51,399 nt of DNA. Source: Bacteroidaceae bacterium. Its GTDB lineage: Bacteria > Bacteroidota > Bacteroidia > Bacteroidales > Bacteroidaceae. The position numbers and the translations under genes were made by a program. Every line of letters starts with the position of its first letter. The first letter of the stretch is position 1. This document shows, piece after piece, positions 18,463-26,716 of this stretch. The notes beneath the pieces are model-generated. The model was not told the DNA's origin and ran no database searches. It was given only the letters and a program-made list of their open reading frames with translations. The DNA is taken from NCBI GenBank assembly GCA_017540585.1, contig JAFYAT010000096.1, forward strand, positions 1-51,399, in the 5' to 3' direction.

Positions 18463-19278
18463 ATGAAAAAAATTTTGTTATTAGCTGTGTCAGCGCTTAT
18501 GTCAGTTTTTTGCGTGGCACAAACAAAGAATGTGACAAGACAGAAGTCACTTGTGCTTTACTATTCGCAGACGGGTACGACCAAGGTGGTGGCTGACGAG
18601 ATTCGTAAGCTCACGGGTGCTGACATTGCAGTCATTGAGCTTGAAAAGCCTTATAGTGACGATTTCCAACAAACCATTGCACGTTGTCAGGACGAGAAGG
18701 GCAAGGGCATCCTTCCTGTTCTCAAGCCTCTGAAAGCTGACGTGAGCAAGTATGACGTAATCTATCTCGGTTATCCTATCTGGTTCGGCACATACGTTCC
18801 TCCTGTTGAGGCTCTTGTCAAGAAGGTGACATTTGAGGGCAAGACCATTGTTCCGTTCTGTACCTTTGGCAGTGGCGGTCTTGAGGTGAGTGTGCGTGAC
18901 CTCCGCAAGGCTCTTCCTAAGGCTACCGTCAAGGATGGCTATGGCGTGCGTACTGCTCGTAAGGATGCTGTGAGTGCTGAGGTTGACCGTTTCCTCAAGG
19001 AGAATGGTTATATTGCTGGCAAGGTTGAGTCTCTTCCTGACTATTCGGTTCAGAAGCCTGTGACAGATGCAGAGAAGAAACTGTTTGATGAGGCTTGCAG
19101 CAATTATCAGTTTCCTCTTGGCACTCCTGTGACTGTGGGCAAGCGTTCTACAAAGGCTGGTACTGACTATAAGTTTACAGTCAAGTCACGCGGTATGGAT
19201 GGCAAGGATGCTGAATCTGTCATTCTTGTTACTGTTAAGAAGGGTGCAAAGGCTGAGTTCACAAGAGTCATTAGGTAA
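18463..19278 (+). CDS. Exported flavodoxin-family protein
   Basis: A signal peptide (MKKILLLAVSALMSVFCVAQ) precedes a flavodoxin fold. The FMN phosphate loop is LYYSQTGTTKVVADEI; YDVIYLGYPIWFGTYVPPV and FCTFGSGGLEVSVRDL are the isoalloxazine-contact loops of the long-type flavodoxin family. The C-terminal 70 residues form an added domain. A periplasmic electron carrier or quinone reductase role is likely but the partner is unknown. The upstream sequence has CATCTTTG at 18430-18437, one base off the promoter consensus. Confidence 0.8.
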   Translation: MKKILLLAVSALMSVFCVAQTKNVTRQKSLVLYYSQTGTTKVVADEIRKLTGADIAVIELEKPYSDDFQQTIARCQDEKGKGILPVLKPLKADVSKYDVIYLGYPIWFGTYVPPVEALVKKVTFEGKTIVPFCTFGSGGLEVSVRDLRKALPKATVKDGYGVRTARKDAVSAEVDRFLKENGYIAGKVESLPDYSVQKPVTDAEKKLFDEACSNYQFPLGTPVTVGKRSTKAGTDYKFTVKSRGMDGKDAESVILVTVKKGAKAEFTRVIR

Positions 19279-19505
19279 TCTGACAATCTTTGTCTTTTGT
19301 CGATTATGAATTCTTGAATAGATAAAATGGTTCTACAAGATTTTGTGTGGATTTTTCAAAAACACTGATTGCACGAATTTACACTCTAAGTTTGAATTCA
19401 AGGCAGCTTTTTCATTGCACGAAGAATTGCTTGCGTGGTAAAGACATCACCCACACGAATTCTTGTAGTTCCGATAAAATAATCCAAAAATAGGTTGAAG
19501 ATTGT

Positions 19506-19601
19506 TCATGAGTCCAAAAATGAAGGTAAATACGGGACGGGAATGAATATATAGTGTTTAAAAAGCGAAAGTGCCTCTCTTCGCAGAGAAGCACTTTTCA
19601 T
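19506..19601 (-). CDS. Candidate small protein of 31 residues
   Basis: The frame starts at ATG 19601 after an A/G-rich stretch (GAAAGAA) and ends TGA. The product begins MKSASLRREALSLF and continues with a hydrophobic, Pro-rich end. It lies 58 bp downstream of an exact minus-strand TATCTTTG box. Its first codons sit inside the hairpin at 19568-19598, which may be fortuitous. I do not know the family, and chance occurrence is quite possible. Confidence 0.3.
   Translation of the reverse strand: MKSASLRREALSLFKHYIFIPVPYLPSFLDS
19568..19598. terminator. Hairpin between flavodoxin and thioesterase genes
   Basis: AAAGTGC-C-TCTCTTCGCAGAGA-A-GCACTTTT forms a long stem with a short loop and a T run on the plus side. 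It could end plus-strand transcription from the flavodoxin gene, though it is about 290 bp after that stop codon, or end a short minus-strand RNA. Confidence 0.55.
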
Positions 19602-19658
19602 TTCTTTCAATAGGTACTAGTTTTTAAGGCAAAAAGATTGTCTTCAGGATAACGGGTG

Positions 19659-19666
19659 CAAAGATA
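19659..19666 (-). promoter_or_regulatory. Orphan minus-strand promoter box TATCTTTG
   Basis: An exact TAnnTTTG match points away from the thioesterase gene into the intergenic region, with no long gene downstream. Confidence 0.4.
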
Positions 19667-19791
19667 GATGATTTTTTTAGTGTTAAATAGTCTAAAATTT
19701 ATGTTATAGAACATGTTTTTGGATTATTTGCTCGATTTTTATGTTTTTTATCATTATTTTTGAAAAAAAATGAAACGAAAGTGGTGGTTGA

Positions 19792-19822
19792 TTGTATCGT
19801 ATTGCAAAAAATCTTACCTTTG
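19792..19822 (+). promoter_or_regulatory. Promoter of the acyl-ACP thioesterase gene
   Basis: TTG at 19792-19794 is followed after 20 bp by TACCTTTG (19815-19822), an exact TAnnTTTG. The ATG is 37 bp further on. Confidence 0.75.
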
Positions 19823-19858
19823 TATTCAAATGAAAATATTGTAACAGAACAGTAAATT

Positions 19859-20623
19859 ATGTATCAAAAAGTAGATGTACCTTTGGTAGGGTCGTATCAT
19901 CTGGCGGTTGATCCCTTTGATGTGGATTTCACGGGTCGCCTTACCATTGGTCAGTTGGGCAATCACCTGCTCAATGCGGCTGGATTTCATGCCAACGAGA
20001 GAGGATTTGGCATCAGTCGCCTCAATGAGATTGACAACACATGGGTGCTCTCACGTGTGGCTATTGAATTTACGGAATTGCCACGGGAGTATCAGCATTT
20101 CACGGTGGAGACATGGGTGGAAGCGGTGATGCGTATGTTCACATGCCGTAATTTCCGTATCTTGGATCAGATGGGCAATCCTATCGGCTATGCCCGTACC
20201 ATCTGGGCGATGATTAACCGTCAGTCACGAAAGCCTGTTGACCTCACCACCATAAACGACGGCCGTCTCTCTGAGTGGGTGGTGACCGGCAAGGAGTGTC
20301 CTATCGAGCCACCTTCAAAGATTAAGGTGAGCGTGGGCGAGCCTTGCGACACGGTGCGTGTGAAGTACAGCGACATTGACATCAACGGTCACATGAACAG
20401 TTGCCGTTACATAGAGCATATTCTCGACGTGTTCTCGCTCCGCTTCTACAGTGAGCATCGCATCCGCCGTTTCGAGATAGCCTACATGGCTGAGTGTCTT
20501 TGTGACGACGAACTTGCCATATACAAGGATGAAACGTCACCAGGGCTCTTTGAGATTGAGATACGCAAGACAGCCAACGGCGAGATTGCGTGTAGGGGAA
20601 AGATTGTGGTTGAAGCTATCTGA
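19859..20623 (+). CDS. Acyl-ACP thioesterase
   Basis: This enzyme hydrolyses fatty acyl-ACP to free fatty acid. The 254-residue protein is a double hotdog of the plant FatA/FatB type: the N-terminal hotdog runs from about 10 to 140 (DVDFTGRLTIGQLGNHLLNAAG, WVLSRVAIEFTELP) and the C-terminal one from about 160, with the active-site-like motif DIDINGHMNSCRYIEHIL supplying Asn and His. It is a single gene with its own promoter and terminator. Confidence 0.88.
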   Translation: MYQKVDVPLVGSYHLAVDPFDVDFTGRLTIGQLGNHLLNAAGFHANERGFGISRLNEIDNTWVLSRVAIEFTELPREYQHFTVETWVEAVMRMFTCRNFRILDQMGNPIGYARTIWAMINRQSRKPVDLTTINDGRLSEWVVTGKECPIEPPSKIKVSVGEPCDTVRVKYSDIDINGHMNSCRYIEHILDVFSLRFYSEHRIRRFEIAYMAECLCDDELAIYKDETSPGLFEIEIRKTANGEIACRGKIVVEAI

Positions 20624-20644
20624 CACAGTGTTTGGCATCAATGG

Positions 20645-20682
20645 AAATCGAGGTAATCAACAGTGTTTATCTCGATTTTTTT
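20645..20682 (+). terminator. Terminator of the thioesterase gene
   Basis: AAATCGAG and CTCGATTT form an 8-bp stem with an 18-nt loop, followed by a T run. It lies 21 bp after the stop codon. Confidence 0.6.
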
Positions 20683-20833
20683 GTGTAGTTGGTGTTCAGA
20701 CATACTTGCCATTTTGTTAGAGTAGGGAAACGTAGGGGATTCGTTGGGCGAAGTTCATGATGCATGAACTAAGAAACATGAGTGTAAGTAGGTGTGCATA
20801 ATTATTTCTTTTTCCACATTGGTAACAAAAAAA

Positions 20834-20860
20834 ATGGTGTACCATTGTGTGGTACACCAT
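20834..20860 (-). terminator. Terminator of the gene ending at 20883
   Basis: ATGGTGTACC/GGTACACCAT is a perfect 10-bp stem with a 7-nt loop. On the minus strand it is followed by eight T residues. It lies 22 bp past the stop codon. Confidence 0.85.
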
Positions 20861-20882
20861 CATATTGTTCGTATGTTATGAT

Positions 20883-21380
20883 TTACTTCTTGTTGAAGAT
20901 ATTCTTAACCATTGTTGTTGTCTGCTCGTAAGCTTTCTCCCAGTCAGTGTCAAGGCAGAATGGAGTGAGTGAGTTTACATCGTTGACATATACCATTGTG
21001 CGCTCTGTGTCTGTATCCTTGAAGAGAGGATTGTAGAGGGTAGCGTCACGATAGAGCTTGATGACCTCAAGACGCTTCTCGGTAGAGATTGCGCGTGCCT
21101 TTGTGAGGTTCACCTGAAAGTCTGTAACGAAGCTTGTGAGACTTACAGCCTGTGAGTCATAGAAGTAGTTGTCCTTCTTGAGGTTTTTCTGCTGAACCAT
21201 CATTGTGATGTAGTTGAGACATGTAACCTTGAACTGGTTCAACTGGAGTTCTTCCTCAGAAGCATTTGCACTATTAACGACAGCCGTAGCCTTGTCATAT
21301 ACTGTTCTGTAGAGGTTCTGTGCATTCATTGAGCCTGCAAGGAGAACCATTGTAAGTAATGATAGTACAATTTTTTTCAT
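20883..21380 (-). CDS. Exported protein of unknown function
   Basis: The 165-residue product has a signal peptide (cleaved near SMNAQ) and a mostly helical mature part rich in Asn, Lys and Thr, with no cysteine pair beyond C54 and one near the C-terminus and no motif I recognise. It has its own -7 promoter box at 21448-21455 and a strong terminator, so it is a well-formed single gene. It is probably a lineage-specific periplasmic protein. Confidence 0.7.
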   Translation of the reverse strand: MKKIVLSLLTMVLLAGSMNAQNLYRTVYDKATAVVNSANASEEELQLNQFKVTCLNYITMMVQQKNLKKDNYFYDSQAVSLTSFVTDFQVNLTKARAISTEKRLEVIKLYRDATLYNPLFKDTDTERTMVYVNDVNSLTPFCLDTDWEKAYEQTTTMVKNIFNKK

Positions 21381-21447
21381 TTTCTCTTCTTTTTATGTTT
21401 TTTGTTTTTTTTTCTATTGGATGATACTTTATCAATACAATTTGTGG

Positions 21448-21455
21448 CAAAGATA
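21448..21455 (-). promoter_or_regulatory. Promoter -7 box TATCTTTG for the gene at 20883
   Basis: Exact TAnnTTTG match on the minus strand, 68 bp before the start codon. Confidence 0.6.
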
Positions 21456-21569
21456 ATGTTTTTGGATAAATAAAGCATCATGATTTGCTGATTATTTGCA
21501 ATCTGCATGATGTTTTTAGCATTTTTTATCATTTATGACCTTAAAACGATTGCATTTGTGTAATGAGAG

Positions 21570-21679
21570 CAATGAGGAATTAGTAATTAGTAATGAGGAA
21601 TGAGTAATTAGCAATGGGTAATGTGTAATGACTGATTAATGAAGCATGCCGCTCGGTTGCTTGTTCCGAACGGCATGCT
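21570..21679. repeat. A+T-rich repeat with GCATGCCG palindrome
   Basis: Bases 21570-21640 are built of GAGGAATTAGTAATTAGTAATGAG-like 7-8 bp units. Bases 21643-21679 form an interrupted palindrome AGCATGCCG...CGGCATGCT. It lies 43 bp beyond the stop codon of the 5'-nucleotidase gene and might end its transcript, though there is no T run. Confidence 0.6.
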
Positions 21680-21721
21680 GATTGTTTCCTTGCGGTCTGT
21701 AAACTGTTAGCTGAGTCGTGG

Positions 21722-22570
21722 CTATTTCTTCTTCATTTCTACGTCGAGTACTCCGACCCATTGACCGTTCTTGCCCATCTGGTTGCAGAGGACAGGCTTA
21801 CCCTGACTGTTGATGACTGTCTCAGGATGCTCGAAATAACTGTGGCTATGACCGCCAAGCACGATGTCAATGTTGCGTGATGCCTTGATGAATTTCTCGT
21901 CCTCCACATCTACGCCGCTGATATTCCAGCCAAGGTGGGAAAGGCAGATGACAATGTCACACTTCTCCTCGTTTTTGAGATAGTCAGCTACCTTGTTACC
22001 TTCTGTTATAGGATCGAGATATACTGTTGCACCGCTGTTCTTCTCAGATACGAGCCCCTTGAGACGAGTGCATACGGCAAGGACACCTATCTTTAGTCCC
22101 TTGCGGCGGATGATGGTGTAAGGCTTGACGATGTCCGCAAGCTGTGTCTTGGAGAAATCGTAGTTGCTGCAAACGATAGGGAAGTTTGCCATCTTGAAGA
22201 TTCGTTCCATATTTGAGAGCCCGAAGTCGAATTCATGGTTGCCGATAGTTGCAGCATCGTATTTCATCATGTTCATGAGGCTCACCTCCACCTCGCCCTT
22301 GAAGAGGTTGTAGTATGTAGAGCCCTGTGAGAAGTCGCCACTGTCAAAGAGTAAAAGGTCGGAATCCTCCTTGCGCATGTCTTCAACGAATGCCTTGCGA
22401 CGCAGATACCCGCCCTTGTTAGCGATAGATGTGTCGCTGAGGTTAGGATTGAGAGGTTGCACACAACTATGAGTATCGTTGGTGTGGATGACCTTCAAGT
22501 TTATCTTGTCCTGTGCATAGGCACTCAGACATAATGCCCATGCTATAATGTAAAGTGTTAAATGTTTCAT
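21722..22570 (-). CDS. 5'-nucleotidase, metallophosphatase-domain subunit (exported)
   Basis: The 282-residue protein has a signal peptide (ending near SAYAQ) and only the catalytic domain of UshA-type 5'-nucleotidases: VIHTNDTHSCVQ, LLLFDSGDFSQGS, AATIGNHEFDFGL, ICLSHLGWN and IVLGGHSHSYF give the dimetal ligands. The nucleotide-binding C-terminal domain is missing and is encoded by the separate upstream gene ending at 22678. The two products probably act together in the periplasm on nucleotides or related phosphate esters. Confidence 0.9.
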   Translation of the reverse strand: MKHLTLYIIAWALCLSAYAQDKINLKVIHTNDTHSCVQPLNPNLSDTSIANKGGYLRRKAFVEDMRKEDSDLLLFDSGDFSQGSTYYNLFKGEVEVSLMNMMKYDAATIGNHEFDFGLSNMERIFKMANFPIVCSNYDFSKTQLADIVKPYTIIRRKGLKIGVLAVCTRLKGLVSEKNSGATVYLDPITEGNKVADYLKNEEKCDIVICLSHLGWNISGVDVEDEKFIKASRNIDIVLGGHSHSYFEHPETVINSQGKPVLCNQMGKNGQWVGVLDVEMKKK

Positions 22571-22594
22571 GTATAATAATGTGGAAATAATTAC

Positions 22595-22630
22595 GAATTA
22601 TGAATTAGGAATTATGAATTAGGAATTAGC
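22595..22630. repeat. A+T-rich direct repeats between the two 5'-nucleotidase genes
   Basis: The phrase GAATTATGAATTAGGAATTA is repeated about twice. It belongs to the same class of intergenic short repeats seen at 21570, 26608 and 34040. Confidence 0.6.
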
Positions 22631-22677
22631 AGTTTTGTTGCACACCTACTTATTATTCATTAGTGACATTTAATTCC

Positions 22678-23457
22678 TCATTTCTCATTCCTGATTTTAT
22701 TTGTTATCACCGTTCGTCCCTCAATCTTAGCGTTGAGACTTTTGCCTTTGGCATTCTGCTTGCTGATGTAATCCATGTAGATGTCCCTGACAGGTGTGTC
22801 GGTACGGATAGTTTTGACAGCTTTGCAGAAAGCCTTCATGTTGTCATTACCCTCGGCAAGATAGTCGAGTGTGGCAATACGATAGAGCTTGTTATCCTTT
22901 ATCTTCTTACCCTTTAGTGTACCCTCTGATTTCAGCTTCTTTGTGTCCATGAGAATCTTTACACCATGGCTCACACCCTCACCTCCGTAGATGGAAAACT
23001 GATTAAATAATTCCTTTACATCAGAACCTTTAAGTGTAATGATAACCAGCATATTTTGGAATGGAGCAATGTCGATGATGTCACCTCTGCGGATCGCACC
23101 TTTAGGCATTGAGCTGCGAAGACCGCCGATATTGATGACTGCAAAGTCAATCTTGCCATATTTCTTCGAAGCCTCTGTAAGGAGCACGTCTGCTGCCCAG
23201 TTGCTGAGAAGGCTCTCAGGACGGTCAGCATTCATATATATATCGCTGTTGCCGATTACAGGACCTACGAAACTGTCCACCTTTTCCTTAAAAGGGGCAA
23301 GGAAAAGTTCTGCTTCCTTGTAGCCAGGTTTGTTGTCTAAAGCCTTAGTGATTTCGACCCTCTTTGCCTTGATATTACCAATCTCATAATTCTGGGCAAT
23401 TAAAGGGGTACACATTCCTGAAAAAAATACCAATAATTGTACAAAACGTTTTGTCAT
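22678..23457 (-). CDS. 5'-nucleotidase, C-terminal-domain subunit (exported)
   Basis: The 259-residue protein has its own signal peptide (ending near PLIAQ) and matches only the 5_nucleotid_C domain: RPESLLSNWAADVLL, FAVINIGGLRSSMPKGAIRRGDIIDIAPFQN and YRIATLDYLAEGNDNM, which form the substrate-recognition part of UshA-like enzymes. It precedes the catalytic subunit by 107 bp on the same strand, so the two halves of the usual enzyme are encoded in reversed order as an operon. It has a promoter box at 23486-23493. Confidence 0.88.
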   Translation of the reverse strand: MTKRFVQLLVFFSGMCTPLIAQNYEIGNIKAKRVEITKALDNKPGYKEAELFLAPFKEKVDSFVGPVIGNSDIYMNADRPESLLSNWAADVLLTEASKKYGKIDFAVINIGGLRSSMPKGAIRRGDIIDIAPFQNMLVIITLKGSDVKELFNQFSIYGGEGVSHGVKILMDTKKLKSEGTLKGKKIKDNKLYRIATLDYLAEGNDNMKAFCKAVKTIRTDTPVRDIYMDYISKQNAKGKSLNAKIEGRTVITNKIRNEK

Positions 23458-23485
23458 ACTATAGTTTTTTATTGAAAATATGTTT

Positions 23486-23493
23486 CAAAAGTA
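23486..23493 (-). promoter_or_regulatory. Promoter -7 box TACTTTTG for the 5'-nucleotidase pair
   Basis: Exact TAnnTTTG match on the minus strand, 29 bp before the start codon at 23457. Confidence 0.6.
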
Positions 23494-23567
23494 GTATAAA
23501 TTGAAATAATAAAAAAGTTTTAATATAGTTTTTTGAAAAAATACTTCTTTATTAGGAAAAAATATCT

Positions 23568-23575
23568 TAAATTTG
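23568..23575 (+). promoter_or_regulatory. Promoter -7 box TAAATTTG for the TPR protein
   Basis: Exact TAnnTTTG match. It rules out the longer reading frame from 23573 and supports the ATG at 23627. Confidence 0.6.
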
Positions 23576-23626
23576 CGTGCTTTGAGTAAAGCACCTAATC
23601 TGAAAATTAATAAAAATCTAAATAAA

Positions 23627-24304
23627 ATGGCAAAAGAAAATGTACAGAAAGACGAGCCAATAGGCTTGGACGTAGAGCTTCACAAGGCTGAAGCTGTAAT
23701 CGAGAAAAACTGGAAGATTATTGCTGGCGCAATCGCTGCAGTAGTAGTTATCGTAGTGGCAGGATTCCTCTGGAAGAACCACATGGACTCTGTAGAGCAG
23801 GACGCACAGAAGGCAATCGCAACAAGTCAGAACCTCTTCATGGCTCAGCAGTATGAGCAGGCACTCAATGGTGACGGAACTGGTTCAGTAGGTTTCCTCG
23901 CAGTAATCAACAACTACAGCGGAACAAAGACTGCTAACCTCGCTAAGCTTTATGCTGCCCTCTGCTATGCTAACACAGGCAAGACAGACGAGGCTATCAA
24001 GATGTTCGAGGACTTTGACCAGCAGGACGACCAGATGATTTCGCCAGTATCTATTGCAGCACTCGGAAACTGCTACATCCAGAAAGGTGAGAACGAGAAG
24101 GGTGTTGAGCTTATCGTAAAGGCTGCCAAGGAGGCAGACAACGACGCAATCTCTCCAGCTCTCCTTCTTCAGGCAGGTGAGACATACGAGGGTATGAATC
24201 AGAACGAAAAGGCTCTTGAGCTCTACAACGAAATCAAGACTAAGTACTACCTCTCTCCTGTATCACAGGACATCGACAAGTACATCGAAAGAGCTACAAA
24301 GTAA
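23627..24304 (+). CDS. Membrane-anchored tetratricopeptide-repeat protein
   Basis: The 225-residue protein starts MAKENVQKDEP and has one transmembrane helix (WKIIAGAIAAVVVIVVAGFLW) at about 30-50 followed by TPR-like helices (NLAKLYAALCYANTGKTDEAIKMFEDF; ALGNCYIQKGENEKGVELIVKAA; LLQAGETYEGMNQNEKALELYNEI). The layout (short cytosolic N-terminus, single helix, periplasmic TPRs) resembles YfgM, an ancillary SecYEG/chaperone factor, but this is an inference from architecture only. It ends with its own terminator. Confidence 0.8.
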   Translation: MAKENVQKDEPIGLDVELHKAEAVIEKNWKIIAGAIAAVVVIVVAGFLWKNHMDSVEQDAQKAIATSQNLFMAQQYEQALNGDGTGSVGFLAVINNYSGTKTANLAKLYAALCYANTGKTDEAIKMFEDFDQQDDQMISPVSIAALGNCYIQKGENEKGVELIVKAAKEADNDAISPALLLQAGETYEGMNQNEKALELYNEIKTKYYLSPVSQDIDKYIERATK

Positions 24305-24332
24305 TTAGTTCCATACAACGGACTGACATAAC

Positions 24333-24371
24333 AAAGGAAGAATGAAGATGGAATAGTCTCATTCTTCCTTT
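24333..24371 (+). terminator. Terminator of the TPR protein gene
   Basis: AAAGGAAGAATGA/TCATTCTTCCTTT is a perfect 13-bp stem with a 13-nt loop, followed by TTTT. Confidence 0.85.
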
Positions 24372-24382
24372 TTCGATAAATA

Positions 24383-24590
24383 AAGGGAGGCCCCCTCCCG
24401 ACCTCCCAGCAGGGGAGGAGAAAGAGACACCCACGGGGTTTGTCACCGTTCCCGATGTGTTAGCATCGGGAGACAGAGAAAGTTTAAGAAACGAAAAATC
24501 GCACCCTCCTGCGACCGGATGGCATGTTAATTGTTAATTGACGTCCGGATGGCCGCCCCCTTTGGGGGTTGGGGGGCTAAAATTTACAGT
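24383..24590 (+). repeat. G+C-rich composite repeat upstream of ribH
   Basis: The block contains GGGAGGCCCCCTCCCGACC, a CCCGATG...CATCGGG hairpin, CCGGATGGCATGTTAATTG and, directly before the ribH start, TCCGGATGGCCGCCCCCTTT followed by GGGGGTTGGGGGG (24544-24577). The last cassette recurs almost identically at 33364-33397. No FMN-riboswitch-like conserved core is visible. Confidence 0.75.
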
Positions 24591-24591
24591 T

Positions 24592-25104
24592 ATGGCAAGC
24601 AAATATCACAACTTATCAGAATATGACATCAATTCAGTTCCAGATGCTAAGGGCATGAAGATTGGTATCGTAGTAGCAGAATGGAACAACAACATCACAG
24701 ACGCACTCCTTGAGGGCGCAATAGACACACTCATCAAGAATGGTGTGGCAGAAGAGGACATCAAGGTGCTTCGAGTGCCAGGAAGCTTTGAACTCGTGTT
24801 TGGAGCAACACAGATGACCAAGGCTGACGTGGATGCAGTCATCGCCATCGGTTGTGTGGTACGTGGCGACACACCACACTTCGACTACATCTGTGAGGGT
24901 ACCACCTACGGACTTGCTCGTCTTAATGCCACTCAGGATAAGCCAGTAATCTACGGACTAATCACTACTAATGACATGCAACAGGCTCTTGACCGTTGTG
25001 GTGGCAAGATGGGTAACAAGGGAGACGAATGTGCCGTGACAGCCATCAAGATGATTGACTACGCACGCAAGGTTCTTGAACTCCATCCTAAGCTCAGATT
25101 CTAA
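24592..25104 (+). CDS. ribH: 6,7-dimethyl-8-ribityllumazine synthase
   Basis: RibH makes lumazine, the last intermediate before riboflavin. The 170-residue protein shows [19 protein letters not shown] (Trp of the substrate pocket), [30 protein letters not shown] with the catalytic His, and [16 protein letters not shown] start at ATG 24592; an in-frame extension upstream would be translated from the intergenic repeat cassette and is not credible. It precedes the inositol monophosphatase gene by 67 bp. Confidence 0.96.
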   Translation: MASKYHNLSEYDINSVPDAKGMKIGIVVAEWNNNITDALLEGAIDTLIKNGVAEEDIKVLRVPGSFELVFGATQMTKADVDAVIAIGCVVRGDTPHFDYICEGTTYGLARLNATQDKPVIYGLITTNDMQQALDRCGGKMGNKGDECAVTAIKMIDYARKVLELHPKLRF

Positions 25105-25171
25105 AACTCGTCATCCTCCGTATTAAATCACAAATACTTAGGAGATGTAAAATGAATTTTGAATTTATCTT

Positions 25172-26011
25172 ATGGATATTAAGAATATAACTGAACATGT
25201 AAAAGCGCTTGCCATAGAGGTTGGCGCTTTTATTCGTCAACAGAGGGAAGAATTCAATCCCGACAGGGTAATCATGAAGTCCTCACACGACTACGTGAGC
25301 TATGTTGACAAGGAAGCAGAAACACGCATCGTGGCAGGACTCAGGAAGATAATGCCAGAAGCAGGATTCGTGACCGAGGAAGGTACATCTGTTGCTACTC
25401 GTGACGAACGTGCCATCATGGAAAAGGGTAAAGAATATTGCTGGGTGGTTGACCCGCTTGACGGTACTACCAACTTTATTCACGGCATGGCACCATACTG
25501 CGTGTGCATTGCACTCAGAACTTTAACAGAAGTAATCTTAGGAGTTGTGTATGAGGTAGTTAATAATGAACTTTTCTGGGCGTACAAAGGGGGTGGTGCA
25601 TACTGTAACGACAAACCAATCAAGGCATCATCCACAGAGAGCCTCAATCAGGCCTTGCTCGTGCTTGGCCTCCCATACGACGTGAAGCGTTACAAGGAGT
25701 TCTACAAGCATCTGTCAGGTGCACTCTACGGCAACGTGGCAAGCATACGCAACCTCGGTTCTGCTGAAGCAGAATTGTGCTATGTGGCGTGCGGAAGGAT
25801 TGACGCCTACGTAGAGCCATGTATCTATCCATGGGATGTGTGTGCCGGTAGCATCATCATACAGGAGGCAGGAGGCAAGATAAGCGACTTCGGCGGTGGC
25901 AACGACCTTTGGGAACAGGGTAGAGAGGTGCTTGCAACCAACGGAAAGATTCATTCAGAGCTGCTCTCAGCTGTTATGGCTTCAAAAGAGGCTGTAAATG
26001 CAAGTTTTTAG
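25172..26011 (+). CDS. Inositol-monophosphatase family protein
   Basis: The 279-residue protein carries all metal-site motifs of the family: FVTEEGT (Glu), WVVDPLDGTTNFIHGMAPYC (Asp-Pro-x-Asp-Gly-Thr) and YPWDVCAGSIIIQEAGG (Trp-Asp). It can be expected to be an Mg-dependent phosphatase. The substrate may be inositol-1-phosphate, fructose-1,6-bisphosphate or 3'-phosphoadenosine phosphate; sequence alone does not decide. It could be co-transcribed with ribH. Confidence 0.88.
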   Translation: MDIKNITEHVKALAIEVGAFIRQQREEFNPDRVIMKSSHDYVSYVDKEAETRIVAGLRKIMPEAGFVTEEGTSVATRDERAIMEKGKEYCWVVDPLDGTTNFIHGMAPYCVCIALRTLTEVILGVVYEVVNNELFWAYKGGGAYCNDKPIKASSTESLNQALLVLGLPYDVKRYKEFYKHLSGALYGNVASIRNLGSAEAELCYVACGRIDAYVEPCIYPWDVCAGSIIIQEAGGKISDFGGGNDLWEQGREVLATNGKIHSELLSAVMASKEAVNASF

Positions 26012-26064
26012 GTCGTTTTAGATAAAAAAACTCCATACTTGTATTGCAAATTAAGCATAATGCT

Positions 26065-26072
26065 TATATTTG
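26065..26072 (+). promoter_or_regulatory. Promoter -7 box TATATTTG for the YhcH-family gene
   Basis: Exact TAnnTTTG match with a TTG at 26044-26046, 18 bp upstream. The start codon is 90 bp downstream. Confidence 0.6.
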
Positions 26073-26162
26073 CAGATAGAATGCGTAAGCATTTGTAATT
26101 GATAATTTATAATTTGTAAATTTTCCCATTCTCCGAGTTGACGGATTAGGGGTTTTAAGATT

Positions 26163-26609
26163 ATGATAATAGACACTCTTGATAATCTTGCAAAGTATGC
26201 AAGTATCAATCCACTTTTCATGGAAGTGGCAGAATACATCAAGGCTAATGACCTCAATGCTCATGAGCCAGGTAAGGTAGAAATAAAGGGCAAAGACCTC
26301 TTTGTCAACTACGCAGTATCAAAGGGTAAGACACCAGAGGAGGCAAAGATTGAAACTCACAATCTCATGATTGACATTCAGATTCCTCTCTCTTGTCCTG
26401 AGACAATGGGTTACACTCCACGTAAGGAACTTCCAGAAGAGGAGTACAACGCTGAGAAAGACATCACTTTCTATAAGGGACGTGCCAAGGAATACGTGAC
26501 TATCCACCCAGGCAGTTTCGTAATATTCTTCCCACAGGACGGACACGCTCCATGTATCTCAAATGAAGCTGAGATAAAGAAGGTGATATTCAAGGTAAAG
26601 AACAATTAG
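26163..26609 (+). CDS. YhcH/YjgK/YiaL family protein
   Basis: The 148-residue protein is a whole-length DUF386 cupin: LEVA-like helix, VEIKGKDLFVNY, AKIETHNLMIDIQIPLSCPETMGY with the conserved E-x-H, FYKGRAKEYVTIHPGSFVIFFPQDGHAPCI and KKVIFKVK. Members include E. coli NanQ, an N-acetylneuraminate anomerase, and EbgC. The substrate here is probably a sugar, but no sialic acid genes are nearby. Confidence 0.88.
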   Translation: MIIDTLDNLAKYASINPLFMEVAEYIKANDLNAHEPGKVEIKGKDLFVNYAVSKGKTPEEAKIETHNLMIDIQIPLSCPETMGYTPRKELPEEEYNAEKDITFYKGRAKEYVTIHPGSFVIFFPQDGHAPCISNEAEIKKVIFKVKNN

Positions 26610-26704
26610 TAATTAGTGAGGAGTAATGAGTAATAATATTTGTCCGTCATAATCCGGATGGCTATTACTCATTACTCATTCCTAATTACCAATTCCTCAT
26701 TAAA
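26608..26704. repeat. Intergenic A+T-rich repeat with CCGGATGGC core
   Basis: TAATTAGTGAGGAGTAATGAG and its complement ATTACTCATTACTCATTCC flank ATAATCCGGATGGCTATTAC. It belongs to the same family as 21570, 30000 and 34040. Confidence 0.65.
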
Positions 26705-26716
26705 CATAAATCTAAT

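Larger units (their letters stand above)
19279..19791. other. Long intergenic region with an orphan leftward promoter
   Basis: About 580 bp separate the flavodoxin and thioesterase genes. I see a minus-strand TATCTTTG box at 19659-19666, a hairpin at 19568-19598 and a 31-codon minus-strand frame at 19506-19601. The rest (19280-19500) shows ACGAAGAATTGC and GCACGAATT phrases that look like decayed repeats, but no gene. Confidence 0.5.

Noticed and set aside
19412-19594. 60-residue minus-strand frame from a GTG start
   Set aside because: It begins inside a hairpin with a non-ATG start and no ribosome-binding context; the shorter ATG frame at 19506-19601 is the better, still weak, candidate.
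24305-24591. FMN riboswitch before ribH
   Set aside because: No conserved riboswitch core is visible; the gap consists of a terminator and dispersed repeat cassettes.
24538-24591. N-terminal extension of RibH beginning MTSGWPPP
   Set aside because: It is a translation of the CCGGATGGCCGCCCCC repeat; the family start is at 24592.
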